Shown here one piece after another: positions 9,191-16,777 of a stretch of 64,000 bases of DNA. Location: contig NZ_KQ948735.1 in assembly GCF_001514195.1 (NCBI RefSeq), positions 795,413 to 859,412 of the forward strand, given 5' to 3'. Positions within the stretch are counted from its first letter, which is position 1, and every line of letters starts with the position of its first letter. The notes under the pieces were generated by a model. The model was not told the DNA's origin. It ran no database searches and saw nothing but the letters and a program-made list of their open reading frames with translations. The translations under genes were made by a program, and so were the position numbers. The stretch comes from Streptomyces griseorubiginosus. Lineage in GTDB: Bacteria; Actinomycetota; Actinomycetes; Streptomycetales; Streptomycetaceae.

Positions 9191-9204
9191 ACGAGACGTC
9201 TCGT
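9191..9204. promoter_or_regulatory. Perfect 14-bp palindrome, probable TetR operator
   Basis: ACGAGACGTCTCGT is a perfect inverted repeat in the 94-base gap between the divergent small gene (start 9166) and the TetR gene (start 9261). A related half-site GAGACG recurs at 9225-9230, followed by CGTCTT. TetR-family repressors commonly bind such palindromes next to their own gene. Assignment to this particular regulator is inference. Confidence 0.65.
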
Positions 9205-9260
9205 CTCGCTTCACACTCTCCGGCGAGACGCACCGTCTTGTCAACTGGTAAGTTCGCCCC

Positions 9261-9890
9261 ATGGCCACCCAGAAGTCCAAGCAGCCCGCCCCCGACGCCA
9301 CCCGCCGTAGCGAGAAGTCCCGGCGTGCGATCTACGACGCCGCCCTCGACCTCGTTGCCGAGGTCGGCTACCCCCGGACCACCGTCGAGGGCATCGCCGC
9401 CCGCGCAGGCGTCGGCAAGCAGACCATCTACCGCTGGTGGTCCTCGAAGGCGGAGGTGCTGCTGGAGGCCTTCCTCGACCTGAGCGAACAGGCCGCACAG
9501 CAAGCCGCTCCCGGCCAGGCGTACGCCATCCCCGACACCGGAGACCTCGCCGCGGACCTCAAGGCCGTCCTGCGCATGACCGTCGACCAGCTCAAGGACC
9601 CCCGCTTCGAGGCCCCCTCCCGCGCCCTGGCCGCCGAAGGCGTCGTCAACGAACAGGTCGGCCGCGTCTTCGTGGCCAAACTCCTCGAACCCTCGCTCCA
9701 GTTGTACGTCGACCGCGTGCGCGCCGCCCAGGAGGCCGGCCAGGTGCGCCCCGAGGTCGACCCCCGCATCGCCCTCGAACTCTGGGTCTCCCCGCTCGCC
9801 CAGCGCTGGCTCCAGTACACCGGCCCGATCTCCTACGACTACACCGACACCCTCGTCGACTACGCCCTGCACGGCCTCGCCCCCCGCTGA
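9261..9890 (+). CDS. TetR/AcrR family transcriptional regulator
   Basis: 209 residues. The N-terminal helix-turn-helix is typical: ARRAIYDAALDLVAEVGY-like helix 1, then VEGIAARAGVGKQTIYRWW as the recognition region (about residues 37-57). The C-terminal ligand-binding domain resembles TetR_C groups with AlkR/EthR-like helices (QLKDPRFEAPSRAL). No ribosome site precedes the ATG, but TAAGTT at 9249-9254 lies six bases before it, so the transcript may be leaderless. It is probably autoregulated through the palindrome at 9191-9204. The ligand is unknown. Confidence 0.93.
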   Translation: MATQKSKQPAPDATRRSEKSRRAIYDAALDLVAEVGYPRTTVEGIAARAGVGKQTIYRWWSSKAEVLLEAFLDLSEQAAQQAAPGQAYAIPDTGDLAADLKAVLRMTVDQLKDPRFEAPSRALAAEGVVNEQVGRVFVAKLLEPSLQLYVDRVRAAQEAGQVRPEVDPRIALELWVSPLAQRWLQYTGPISYDYTDTLVDYALHGLAPR

Positions 9891-9983
9891 GCCCCCGCCC
9901 ATATCCGCTCCGGGCCCCCCGAAGCGGAGGAAGATGGGACCATAGGGCATGCTGTTTGGACGACAGCGAGGCGAGGGCGATAG

Positions 9984-10721
9984 ATGAGCGCGGAGTCGGG
10001 GGGCCGGACGGGCCTGCAGGGCAAACTCTCCCAGTGGCTGCGCGGACGCCGGCCCAAGGAGGCCGCCGCCGCGGACGACGGCGGCCGTGTGGCCCTGCTG
10101 CTCGCCACCGCCTCCGCGGGACTCCCGCTCGCGCCCGCCGCGTATCCCACCGCCGACTACCGGTGTTCGTGCGACCGCGTCGGCTGTCCCACACCCGCCC
10201 GGCACCCGGTGTCCTTCGCCTGGCAGACCCAGTCGACCACCGACCGCGCGCAGATCGAGCGCTGGGCCCGCAACCAGCCCCAGGCCAACTTCATCACCGC
10301 CACCGGCATGGTCCACGACGTCCTGGACGTCCCCCTGGAGGCCGGCCGGGAAGCCCTGGAGCGGCTGCACTCCGCCGGCGTCGAGGTCGGCCCGGTCGCC
10401 GAGAGCGACGACGGCCGGCTCCTCTTCTTCACCCTCACCCGCGGCACCCCCGAGGACGAGGACGAGTGGTGGCCGTGCGAGCTGGACTGCCACCCCGAGA
10501 CGGCGGACGAACACCCCGGCCTGCGCTGGCACTGCCGCGGTTCCTACGTCCTCGTACCGCCCGCCCGGCTGCCCGGCGACCAGGCCGTGCACTGGGTCCG
10601 CGGCCCCGAACACCCGCTGCCCGACCCGCTGAGCCTGCTGGAGTTCCTCACCGACGCCTGCGCCCGGCACGCGGGCCAGGAACCGGACCCCGCGGACACG
10701 GCCTGGCCCCTGCGCCGGTAG
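9984..10721 (+). CDS. Bifunctional DNA primase/polymerase-like (Prim-Pol) domain protein
   Basis: 245 residues. It resembles the short chromosomal Prim-Pol-like proteins of Streptomyces: SAGLPLAPAAYPTADYRCSCDRVGCPTPARHP (positions about 38-72) matches the N-terminus of the prim-pol fold with its Cys pairs, and QIERWARNQPQANF matches the segment just before the catalytic acidic motif. The usual DxD catalytic pair is not obvious (MVHDVLDVP is the nearest). There is no helicase or replication partner nearby and no phage context. It may be a degenerate, non-catalytic member; a role in replication should not be assumed. Confidence 0.75.
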   Translation: MSAESGGRTGLQGKLSQWLRGRRPKEAAAADDGGRVALLLATASAGLPLAPAAYPTADYRCSCDRVGCPTPARHPVSFAWQTQSTTDRAQIERWARNQPQANFITATGMVHDVLDVPLEAGREALERLHSAGVEVGPVAESDDGRLLFFTLTRGTPEDEDEWWPCELDCHPETADEHPGLRWHCRGSYVLVPPARLPGDQAVHWVRGPEHPLPDPLSLLEFLTDACARHAGQEPDPADTAWPLRR

Positions 10722-10730
10722 CGACCCCCA

Positions 10731-10836
10731 CCCTTGAAGGCCCGACCCTCGAAGGCCCCACCCTCGAAGGCCCCACCCTCGAAGGCCCGACCCTCGAAGG
10801 CCCTGCCTTCAAAAGGCCCGACCCTCAAAGGCCCGC
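10731..10836. repeat. 15-bp tandem repeat, seven copies
   Basis: Seven head-to-tail copies of CCCTCGAAGGCCCCA-like units fill the whole gap between two convergent genes, ending at the stop codon of the leftward lipoprotein gene. Units 2 to 5 are nearly identical; units 1, 6 and 7 have diverged, and unit 6 has an extra base. The same 14-mer, in reverse orientation, occurs once more at 11807-11820 inside the end of efeU. Confidence 0.9.
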
Positions 10837-11837
10837 TACGACCCCTCCGCGGCCGTCAGCCCCTGGATCCGGCCGAGCACGGTGACCTTCCCGCCGCCCG
10901 CGCCCTTCGCCGGGTCGAGAGCCACCTCGTTGGAGACGAACTCCATCGTCAGCGACTGCTTGATCTCGCCCTTGGTCAGCGCGAGCGCGGCCTCGCCGGG
11001 GGAGGGGATCGTCGTACCGACGTGTGCCGTCTGCTTCACGTAGTGGTGCGTGGCGAAGAACACCAGCGCCCCGCCGTCCGCGGTGCGCAGCGCCAGCGGA
11101 GCGTAGGCGTCGTTCGTCAGCGGCTCGTCGATGTACTGGGTGGCCAGTCCCGGCCGGGTGGCGTCCTTCGCCCGGCCCGCCCGCCACACACTGGTCTGGC
11201 TGCCGTCCGCGAACAGGTCCCCGCCGCTCTTCAGATAGTCCGTGTAGGACTTGCTCAGGTCCTCGGGCGCGGCCGCCAGGTCGGTCGAGTTCGCCGGAAC
11301 CGCCTCGGCCCAGCCGTCGGCGTCCTTCTTGAACTCCGGCACCTTGCCCTGGGCCACCAGCGTCAGATACGCCACCTGGAACGGCTCGTTCAGGCCGTTG
11401 CGGGTGAACACCAGCAGCCAGCGCGCGGTGCCGCCCTTGTTGCCGGCCGCGTCGGCGACGAACCAGCGCGGCCAGCCCGCCTTCTTCGGGATGGTGTACG
11501 TGACGTCCGACAGCTTCAGCGGGGTGTGCGTGGTGTTGCCGCCGGGGCTGGTCGTCTTCCCCGCCTTCAGCCGGGCCGCGTCGATGGCACCGAGTGCGCC
11601 GGTGACATGAGCGGCGTCCAGCGAGCTGTCGTACGCCTTGTCCGCCGCGTTGTACGCGTCCGTGAACTGCTCCAGCGCCTTGGCGGCCTCCGCCTTGGTG
11701 GTGGCGGGAAGCACCTCCCGCTCGCCGTGCACCACCACGCATCCGCTCGCCGTCATCGACAAAGCGGTCACGGACACCGCTATCAGTGCGCTCCGGTCAA
11801 GCCTGCGGGGCCTTCGAGGGCCGCGATCCCTGCTCAT
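10836..11837 (-). CDS. Secreted lipoprotein of unknown function, fourth gene of the efe operon
   Basis: 333 residues with an N-terminal basic region, a hydrophobic core and lipobox TASGC (lipid-anchored Cys at about residue 33), so it should sit on the outer face of the membrane. The remainder is mostly beta-rich with no enzyme motif I recognise (SYTDYLKSGGDLFADG; VFFATHHYVKQTAHVG). The ATG at 11837 has a GAAGG-type site and overlaps the end of efeU by 41 bases, which argues for translational coupling. Its place after efeO-efeB-efeU suggests an accessory role in iron acquisition, but lipoproteins of this kind also occur without efe genes, so this is inference. Confidence 0.82.
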   Translation of the reverse strand: MSRDRGPRRPRRLDRSALIAVSVTALSMTASGCVVVHGEREVLPATTKAEAAKALEQFTDAYNAADKAYDSSLDAAHVTGALGAIDAARLKAGKTTSPGGNTTHTPLKLSDVTYTIPKKAGWPRWFVADAAGNKGGTARWLLVFTRNGLNEPFQVAYLTLVAQGKVPEFKKDADGWAEAVPANSTDLAAAPEDLSKSYTDYLKSGGDLFADGSQTSVWRAGRAKDATRPGLATQYIDEPLTNDAYAPLALRTADGGALVFFATHHYVKQTAHVGTTIPSPGEAALALTKGEIKQSLTMEFVSNEVALDPAKGAGGGKVTVLGRIQGLTAAEGS

Positions 11838-12669
11838 CAGGTGCCTTCACCTTCCCCTTCCCGGAGGCGAACCCTACCGGGAGCAGGAACAGCACGAGCG
11901 TGGGGATCAAGTACAGCAGCCACACCGTGACCTGAAGCTTCGTCGGGTCCGGCTGGAAGTTGAACACGCCCTTGAGGAGGGTGCCGTACCAGCTGTCCGG
12001 CGGGATGGTGTCGCTGATGTCGAAGGGCTTGTCGTACAGGCCCGGCAGCCAGTTCGCCTCCTGGAGGTCGTGGAAGCCGTACGCCAGCACGCCCGCGGCC
12101 ACCACGACCAGCATGCCGCCGGTCCAGGTGAAGAAGGTGGAGAGGTTGATGCGCAGGGCGCCGCGGTAGAACAGCCAGCCCAGGACGACCGCCGTGAGGA
12201 TGCCGAGGGCCGCGCCGATCAGCGGGCGCGGGGTGCCGTCGCCGGCCGCGTGCACGGACGTCCACACGAACAGGGAGGTCTCCAGGCCCTCGCGGCCGAC
12301 GGCGAGGAACGCGGTGGCGACCAGCGCGCCCGTGCCCATCTGGAGGGCCGTGTCCAGCTTGTCGTGCAGTTCGGACTTCAGGTGCCGGGCGGTGCGCTTC
12401 ATCCAGAAGACCATCCACGTCACCAGGGCGACCGCGAGGACCGACAGGGAGCCGCCGAGCGCCTCCTGGGCCTCGAACGTCAGCTCCTGGGAGCCGAATT
12501 CGAGCGCGCAGCCGAAGCCGAGGGCGAGCGCGACCGCGACTCCGATGCCGGTCCAGATGGGCCTGAGGGCGTCCCTGCGGCCCGTCTTCACCAGGTAGGC
12601 GATGAGGATGCAGACGACGAGAGAGGCCTCCAGGCCCTCGCGCAGACCGATCAGGTAGTTGGAGAACAC
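11797..12669 (-). CDS. efeU: EfeU, FTR1-family high-affinity iron permease
   Basis: 290 residues, seven predicted membrane segments. Both RExxE iron-ligand motifs of the FTR1/EfeU family are intact: REGLEAS in the first segment and REGLETS in the fourth. The family moves iron across the cytoplasmic membrane, coupled to ferrous oxidation by the EfeO/EfeB partners. The start at 12669 lies three bases from the efeB stop, and the 3' end overlaps the lipoprotein gene, so this is the third gene of a four-gene leftward operon. The C-terminal tail after the last segment is short, basic and low complexity (EQGSRPSKAPQA). Confidence 0.95.
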   Translation of the reverse strand: MFSNYLIGLREGLEASLVVCILIAYLVKTGRRDALRPIWTGIGVAVALALGFGCALEFGSQELTFEAQEALGGSLSVLAVALVTWMVFWMKRTARHLKSELHDKLDTALQMGTGALVATAFLAVGREGLETSLFVWTSVHAAGDGTPRPLIGAALGILTAVVLGWLFYRGALRINLSTFFTWTGGMLVVVAAGVLAYGFHDLQEANWLPGLYDKPFDISDTIPPDSWYGTLLKGVFNFQPDPTKLQVTVWLLYLIPTLVLFLLPVGFASGKGKVKAPDEQGSRPSKAPQA

Positions 12670-12672
12670 GGG

Positions 12673-13914
12673 TCAGGCCTCCTTGGAGAACAGCGTGCGG
12701 CCCCACCAGTCGTCCTTGTCGCGGACGCCGGGCGGGACGGCGAAGACCGCCGAACCCACGTGCTGGATGTACTCGTTGAGCGCGTCGGTGGCCAGATGGC
12801 GCTGGATGCGGATGAAGCCCTCGCGGACGTCCTTCATGTACGCCAGGAAGAACAGCCCCGCGTCCAGCCGGCCCAGGCCGTCGGTGCCGTCGGTGAAGGA
12901 GTAGCCGCGGCGCAGGATCGTGGCCCCGCCGTTGGAGTCGGGGTGCGCGAGCCGGACGTGCGCGTCGGGCTTCATCGCCGGCAGGAACGGCTTGTCGCGC
13001 TCCTTGGCCTTGCCGACCGGGGCGCCCTCGCCCTTGTCGCGGCCGAAGACGTCCTCCTGCTCCTGGAGCGAGGTGCGGTCCCAGGTCTCGATGTGCATGC
13101 GGATGCGGCGGGCGACGAGGTAGGAGCCGCCCTTCATCCAGCCGGGCCCCTCGGCCCAGACGAACTTCTGCAGCCGGTCCGTCTCGGTGCCCGCGATGTT
13201 GCGGGTGCCGTCCTTGAAGCCCATCAGGTTGCGCGGGGTCTGCGCGTCGGGCGTGGTCGAGGACGTCTTGCCGAAGCCGAGCTGCGACCACTTGATGACG
13301 ACCTTGCCGAAGCCGATCCGGGCCAGGTTGCGGATCGCGTGCACCGCGACCTGCGGGTCGTCCGCGCAGGCCTGCACACACAGGTCTCCGCCGCTGCGGT
13401 TCTTGTCGAGGTTGTCCCCGGCGAACTGCGGGAGGTCCACGAGCGCCTCGGGCCGCTGCCCGGCCAGGTCGAACTTCTCGAACAGGGACGGGCCGAAGCC
13501 GAGGGTGAGCGTCAGCCGCGACGGCTTCAGCCCGAGCGCCTCCCCGGTGTCGTCCGGCGGCGCCTCGGCGAGACCGCCGTACGCACCCTCACCGACCGCC
13601 TTGCCCGCGGTCATCCGCCGGGCCGCGGCCGTCCAGTCCTTGAGCATCTGCACGAACTCGGCGCGGTCCTCGGTCGTCACGTCGAACGCGGCGAAGTGCA
13701 GCCGGTCCTGCACGGGTGTGGCGATGCCCGCCTGGTGGGTGCCGTGGAAGTCGACGGCGGCGCCCGCCTCGGCGGCCGTCGGCTGGAGGTCGTCGCCCTC
13801 CCGGGTCAGCGCCACGGCGCCTCCGGCCGCGGCGGCACCGAGCGCGAGCCCGGCTCCGCCCCAGCCGATGAGCGCGCGGCGCGAGGGAGCCGGGGCCTTG
13901 TCTGTGTCGGTCAT
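12673..13914 (-). CDS. efeB: EfeB, Dyp-type heme peroxidase (deferrochelatase)
   Basis: 413 residues. The twin-arginine signal is clear (SRRALIGWGGAGLALG), so the heme-loaded protein is exported folded by Tat. The Dyp family GxxDG motif is present as GFKDG in the segment LMGFKDGTRNIAG, with the catalytic Asp, and the C-terminal heme-binding half follows with RRGYSFTDGTDGLGRLDAGLFFL-type sequence. EfeB oxidises ferrous iron or removes iron from heme in the EfeUOB system. It is second in the operon, ten bases after efeO and three before efeU. Confidence 0.95.
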   Translation of the reverse strand: MTDTDKAPAPSRRALIGWGGAGLALGAAAAGGAVALTREGDDLQPTAAEAGAAVDFHGTHQAGIATPVQDRLHFAAFDVTTEDRAEFVQMLKDWTAAARRMTAGKAVGEGAYGGLAEAPPDDTGEALGLKPSRLTLTLGFGPSLFEKFDLAGQRPEALVDLPQFAGDNLDKNRSGGDLCVQACADDPQVAVHAIRNLARIGFGKVVIKWSQLGFGKTSSTTPDAQTPRNLMGFKDGTRNIAGTETDRLQKFVWAEGPGWMKGGSYLVARRIRMHIETWDRTSLQEQEDVFGRDKGEGAPVGKAKERDKPFLPAMKPDAHVRLAHPDSNGGATILRRGYSFTDGTDGLGRLDAGLFFLAYMKDVREGFIRIQRHLATDALNEYIQHVGSAVFAVPPGVRDKDDWWGRTLFSKEA

Positions 13915-13924
13915 GGCCCCTGCC

Positions 13925-15070
13925 TCAGGAGGACTTGGTGACGACGGCGGCGGCGAGCTTGGACAGCGGCTCGGCGAGCGCGTTCACCCCGTCCGACAGC
14001 TGCTTGCGGTCGGCGTCGCCGACCTTGTCGTACGAGGTGAAGTCGTACGACGTCTTGTCGGCCCGGTACTTGTCCAGCAGCGTGTCGATCGCGGCGAACT
14101 GCTTGTCCAGCTCGGTGACCAGGGCCGCGTTGTTCTCCTTGGCGACCGGCTTCAGCAGCTCGTAGGACTTCTCGGCGCCCTCGACGTTGGCCTTGAAGTC
14201 GACGAGGTCGGTGTGGGAGTAGCGCTCCTCCTCGCCGGTGACCTTGCCGGTGGCGACCTCGTCGAGGAGCTCCTTGGCGCCGTTGGCCATGGAGGTCGGG
14301 GTGATGTCCGCCTTGCCGACCCGCTGCTGCCAGTCGGTGAGGTCGGTGATCAGCTGGTCCGCGAGGGTCTTGTCCGCGGCGGTGATCTTCTTGTCCTGCC
14401 AGAGGGACTTCTCCAGGCGGTGCCAGCCGGTCCACTTCTGGCCGTCCTCCAGGCCGTCCTCGCGGACGTCGACCTTGGGGTCGATGTCACCGAAGGACTC
14501 GGCGACGGGCTCGGTGCGCTCCCAGCCGATGCGGGAGGGCGCGTAGGCCTTCTTGGCGGCCTCGACGTCACCGGCCTTCACCGCGGCGGCGAACGTCTTC
14601 GCCAGCGGCAGGGTGGCGTCGGCCTGCTCCTGCGCGTACTGGCGGTAGGCGGCGACGGCCGAGTCCAGCCGCGGGTCGCGCTTGGCGGCGGTCCCGCCGG
14701 TGGCCTTCACGGTCTGACGGATGCCGTCGCCCTTCATGCCGGGCTTGCAGGCGATCGTGTAGTCGCCGGCCTTCACCTCGGCGGTGACCTTGTGCTTGGT
14801 GCCCGGGCCGATGTTCTCGCGCTCGGTGACGATCCGGTCGTCCGGGAAGAGGACGTAGACCTCGGTGACCTTGGAGCCCTTGTTCTCGATCGCCAGCTCG
14901 ACGTGGCCGGCCGGGAACTCCTTCTTGGAGACCTCGCACTTGCTGTCGGTGGCGGTCACGTCGATCACACGGTCGTCGTCGCCGGAGTTCCCCTTCTCCG
15001 TGCACCCCGTGACGGCGGTGAGGGCCGCCACGGCGGTGGCGGTGACGAGGGACAGTCTGACGGCACGCAT
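13925..15070 (-). CDS. efeO: EfeO, iron-binding lipoprotein (cupredoxin plus M75 domain)
   Basis: 381 residues with signal peptide and lipobox VTGC (Cys23). The N-terminal cupredoxin-like domain spans about residues 35-135, and the C-terminal imelysin/M75 domain about 150-380 contains the HxxE metal motif as GWHRLEKSLW. EfeO captures iron outside the membrane and hands it to EfeU. The ATG at 15070 has AGGAG six bases upstream. It is the first gene of the operon, preceded by two iron-box-like sites, so repression by the DmdR1/DtxR regulator under iron sufficiency is likely. Confidence 0.95.
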   Translation of the reverse strand: MRAVRLSLVTATAVAALTAVTGCTEKGNSGDDDRVIDVTATDSKCEVSKKEFPAGHVELAIENKGSKVTEVYVLFPDDRIVTERENIGPGTKHKVTAEVKAGDYTIACKPGMKGDGIRQTVKATGGTAAKRDPRLDSAVAAYRQYAQEQADATLPLAKTFAAAVKAGDVEAAKKAYAPSRIGWERTEPVAESFGDIDPKVDVREDGLEDGQKWTGWHRLEKSLWQDKKITAADKTLADQLITDLTDWQQRVGKADITPTSMANGAKELLDEVATGKVTGEEERYSHTDLVDFKANVEGAEKSYELLKPVAKENNAALVTELDKQFAAIDTLLDKYRADKTSYDFTSYDKVGDADRKQLSDGVNALAEPLSKLAAAVVTKSS

Positions 15071-15084
15071 GCAAGCTCCTGAGG

Positions 15085-15123
15085 GTTGGTGAGGCTCGCC
15101 TAACTTATCTGAGCCTTACCTGA
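15085..15123 (-). promoter_or_regulatory. Two iron-box-like sites (DmdR1/DtxR type) upstream of efeO
   Basis: Compared by eye with the DmdR1 iron-box consensus TTAGGTTAGGCTCACCTAA, the plus strand at 15085-15103 matches 15 of 19 positions and the minus strand at 15105-15123 also matches 15 of 19. They lie back to back 15-53 bases upstream of the efeO start, where bound repressor would block the promoter. The consensus is from memory of the Streptomyces literature. Binding is inferred. Confidence 0.75.
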
Positions 15124-15242
15124 AAATGGCTTAAAATAACCGTCAAGGGCAGGTCAAGGGAGATTCAAAGGGGGTGGGTCGCGGGTGCCACGGGGCCCTC
15201 GCGCCTGCATGGCCGGCCCGGCGCGGGTGCTTCAATTCCCCC

Positions 15243-15899
15243 GTGAGTGACTACGACGTGCTGCGCGTCTTCTGCGCGCCGAACGGCGGCTACGGCAACG
15301 AGCTGGGCGTCGTCCGCGAGGGATCCGTGCTGCCGGACCGGGACGAGCGGCAGGAGTTCGCCGCCAAGCTCGGCTTCAGCGAGACCGTCTTCGTGGACGA
15401 CCCCGAGCGCGGTGTCATCGACATCTACACGCCCTCCGCGCGGCTGGCGTTCGCGGGGTACCCGTGCGTCGGCGTGGCCTGGCTGCTCGACGTGCCCGAA
15501 CTGGTCACGGCCGCCGGGGTCGTGGGAGCGCGGCTCGACGGCGAGTTCAGCTGGATCGAGGCGCGGGCGGAGTGGGCGGCCCCGCGGACGTTCCGGCAGT
15601 ACGGTTCCGCCGCCGAGGTCGACGACCTGGCCGTACCTCCCGCCGGTGAGTGGATCTACGCCTGGGCGTGGGAGGACGAGGCCGCCGGCCGGGTCCGGGC
15701 CAGGGGATTCCCCGGCCGGGGCGACGGGGTCGACGAGGACGAGGCGACCGGAGCGGCGGCCCTCCAGCTGACCGACGAACTGGGCCGGGCCCTGAACATC
15801 ACCCAGGGTGCGGGCTCCCAGATCCTCACCGCCCCCCAGCCGTACGGCTGGGTCGAGATCGGCGGCCGCGTCGTCCTGGAACGCCAGCCGGAGCGCTAG
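15243..15899 (+). CDS. PhzF-family isomerase-like protein
   Basis: 218 residues from the GTG at 15243 (VSDYDVLRVF); an upstream in-frame extension has no family character. The PhzF fold is recognisable: YGNELGVV carries the conserved catalytic Glu in place of the more usual GNPxAVV, followed by FSETVFV and RLAFAGYPCVGVAWLL, and the second lobe repeats the pattern at DEDEATGAAALQL. It is short for the family, which is usually 260-300 residues. Members isomerise or epimerise small metabolites; the name does not imply phenazine synthesis, and no phz genes are nearby. TTCAAT six bases upstream suggests a leaderless message. Confidence 0.85.
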   Translation: MSDYDVLRVFCAPNGGYGNELGVVREGSVLPDRDERQEFAAKLGFSETVFVDDPERGVIDIYTPSARLAFAGYPCVGVAWLLDVPELVTAAGVVGARLDGEFSWIEARAEWAAPRTFRQYGSAAEVDDLAVPPAGEWIYAWAWEDEAAGRVRARGFPGRGDGVDEDEATGAAALQLTDELGRALNITQGAGSQILTAPQPYGWVEIGGRVVLERQPER

Positions 15900-16008
15900 G
15901 CCTGTCCGGCGGGTCATGCCGGTGTGGCGGGGTCCGCCTTGCGGCTCGACCCGCTCACGTGTGCCGATCGGCGCCGGTCCTTGCAGCCGGCCCGATCCGC
16001 CGACAGGC

Positions 16009-16656
16009 CTACGCGCTGAGCGGGAACTCCTCGCCCAGCGCCCGGAAGACGGCCGTGTTCAGGGTGAACGCCTTCTTGCACTCGGCCACCACGCGCTGCT
16101 TCTCCAGGTCGTCCGCGCGGACCGCGTCCAGCAGTGCGCGGTAACCCCGCTTGAAGGCGGCGGGGTTGGGGATCTCCTCGAAGACGTAGAACCGGACGCC
16201 GTCGCCCTTCTTCTCGAAGCCCCAGGTCCTCTCCGCCCTGTCCCGGATGATCTGGCCGCCGGAGAGGTCGCCGAGGTAGCGCGTGTAGTGGTGGGCGACG
16301 TAGCCCGCCGGCCAGGTGTCGGCGCACTCGCGCACCCGGTCCGCGTACGCCCGCGTGGCGGGCAGCGCCGACAGGCCCGCACGCCAGTGCGGCCCGCGCA
16401 GATGCGCCAGGTCCCGCTCCAGCGCCCGCAGCCGGAACAGCTCCGGCCGGATGAACGCGCCCGCCACCGGATCCGACGCCAGCTTCTCGGTGCCGCTCTC
16501 CAACGCCTCGTAGACGAACCACAGTTGCTCGGTGTAGCGCGCATACGCCTGCACGCCGAGCCGGCCTCCCAGCAGGTCGCTCATGAACGTCGAGGTCTCC
16601 GCCTCCACGTGCTGCTCGTGGGACGCGGTGCGGATGAGTGTCGAGAACGAGTCCAT
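16009..16656 (-). CDS. Heme oxygenase (biliverdin-producing)
   Basis: 215 residues from the ATG at 16656. An ATG three codons upstream is less likely because AGAGG would touch it, whereas AGAGG is nine bases from 16656. The proximal heme-ligand His is in TASHEQHVEAET near residue 14, and the distal helix reads RYLGDLSGGQII with the conserved GDLSGG. The enzyme opens heme to biliverdin, CO and free ferrous iron. A 16-of-19 match to the iron box overlaps its promoter, indicating use of heme as an iron source when iron is scarce. Confidence 0.95.
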   Translation of the reverse strand: MDSFSTLIRTASHEQHVEAETSTFMSDLLGGRLGVQAYARYTEQLWFVYEALESGTEKLASDPVAGAFIRPELFRLRALERDLAHLRGPHWRAGLSALPATRAYADRVRECADTWPAGYVAHHYTRYLGDLSGGQIIRDRAERTWGFEKKGDGVRFYVFEEIPNPAAFKRGYRALLDAVRADDLEKQRVVAECKKAFTLNTAVFRALGEEFPLSA

Positions 16657-16669
16657 ACAGGACATCCTC

Positions 16670-16688
16670 TGAAGTTAGGCTTACCTAA
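16670..16688 (-). promoter_or_regulatory. Iron box upstream of heme oxygenase
   Basis: The plus strand at 16670-16688 contains AGTTAGGCTTACCTAA and matches the DmdR1 consensus TTAGGTTAGGCTCACCTAA at 16 of 19 positions by eye. It lies 14-32 bases upstream of the preferred start. This is the clearest iron box in the window. Confidence 0.82.
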
Positions 16689-16729
16689 GTCAATAGGTTT
16701 GCCGACGCGATGTCGGTAAAACGCTACAA

Positions 16730-16762
16730 GAAAAACCCGCCCCCGGCAGAGGGCGGGCTTTC
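16730..16762 (-). terminator. Intrinsic terminator after map
   Basis: Read leftward, a GCCCGCC...GGGCGGG stem with a short loop is followed directly by TTTTTCTT, sixteen bases after the map stop codon. It should end the map transcript before it reaches the heme oxygenase promoter. Confidence 0.82.
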
Positions 16763-16777
16763 CCGGTCGTGTCACGG

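Noticed and set aside
9984..10721. Evidence for a plasmid or phage replication module
   Set aside because: The Prim-Pol-like protein has no helicase, integrase, terminase or att-like repeats near it, and gene order around it is chromosomal.
10731..10836. CRISPR array
   Set aside because: The 15-bp units are contiguous without spacers and there are no cas genes in the window.
11638..13941. Long plus-strand frame across efeU and efeB
   Set aside because: Shadow of the efe genes; no recognisable domain and an Arg/Glu/Gln-rich composition.
15243..15899. Phenazine biosynthesis gene
   Set aside because: Similarity is only to the PhzF fold. No other phenazine genes are present and the protein is short, so a pathway claim is not supported.
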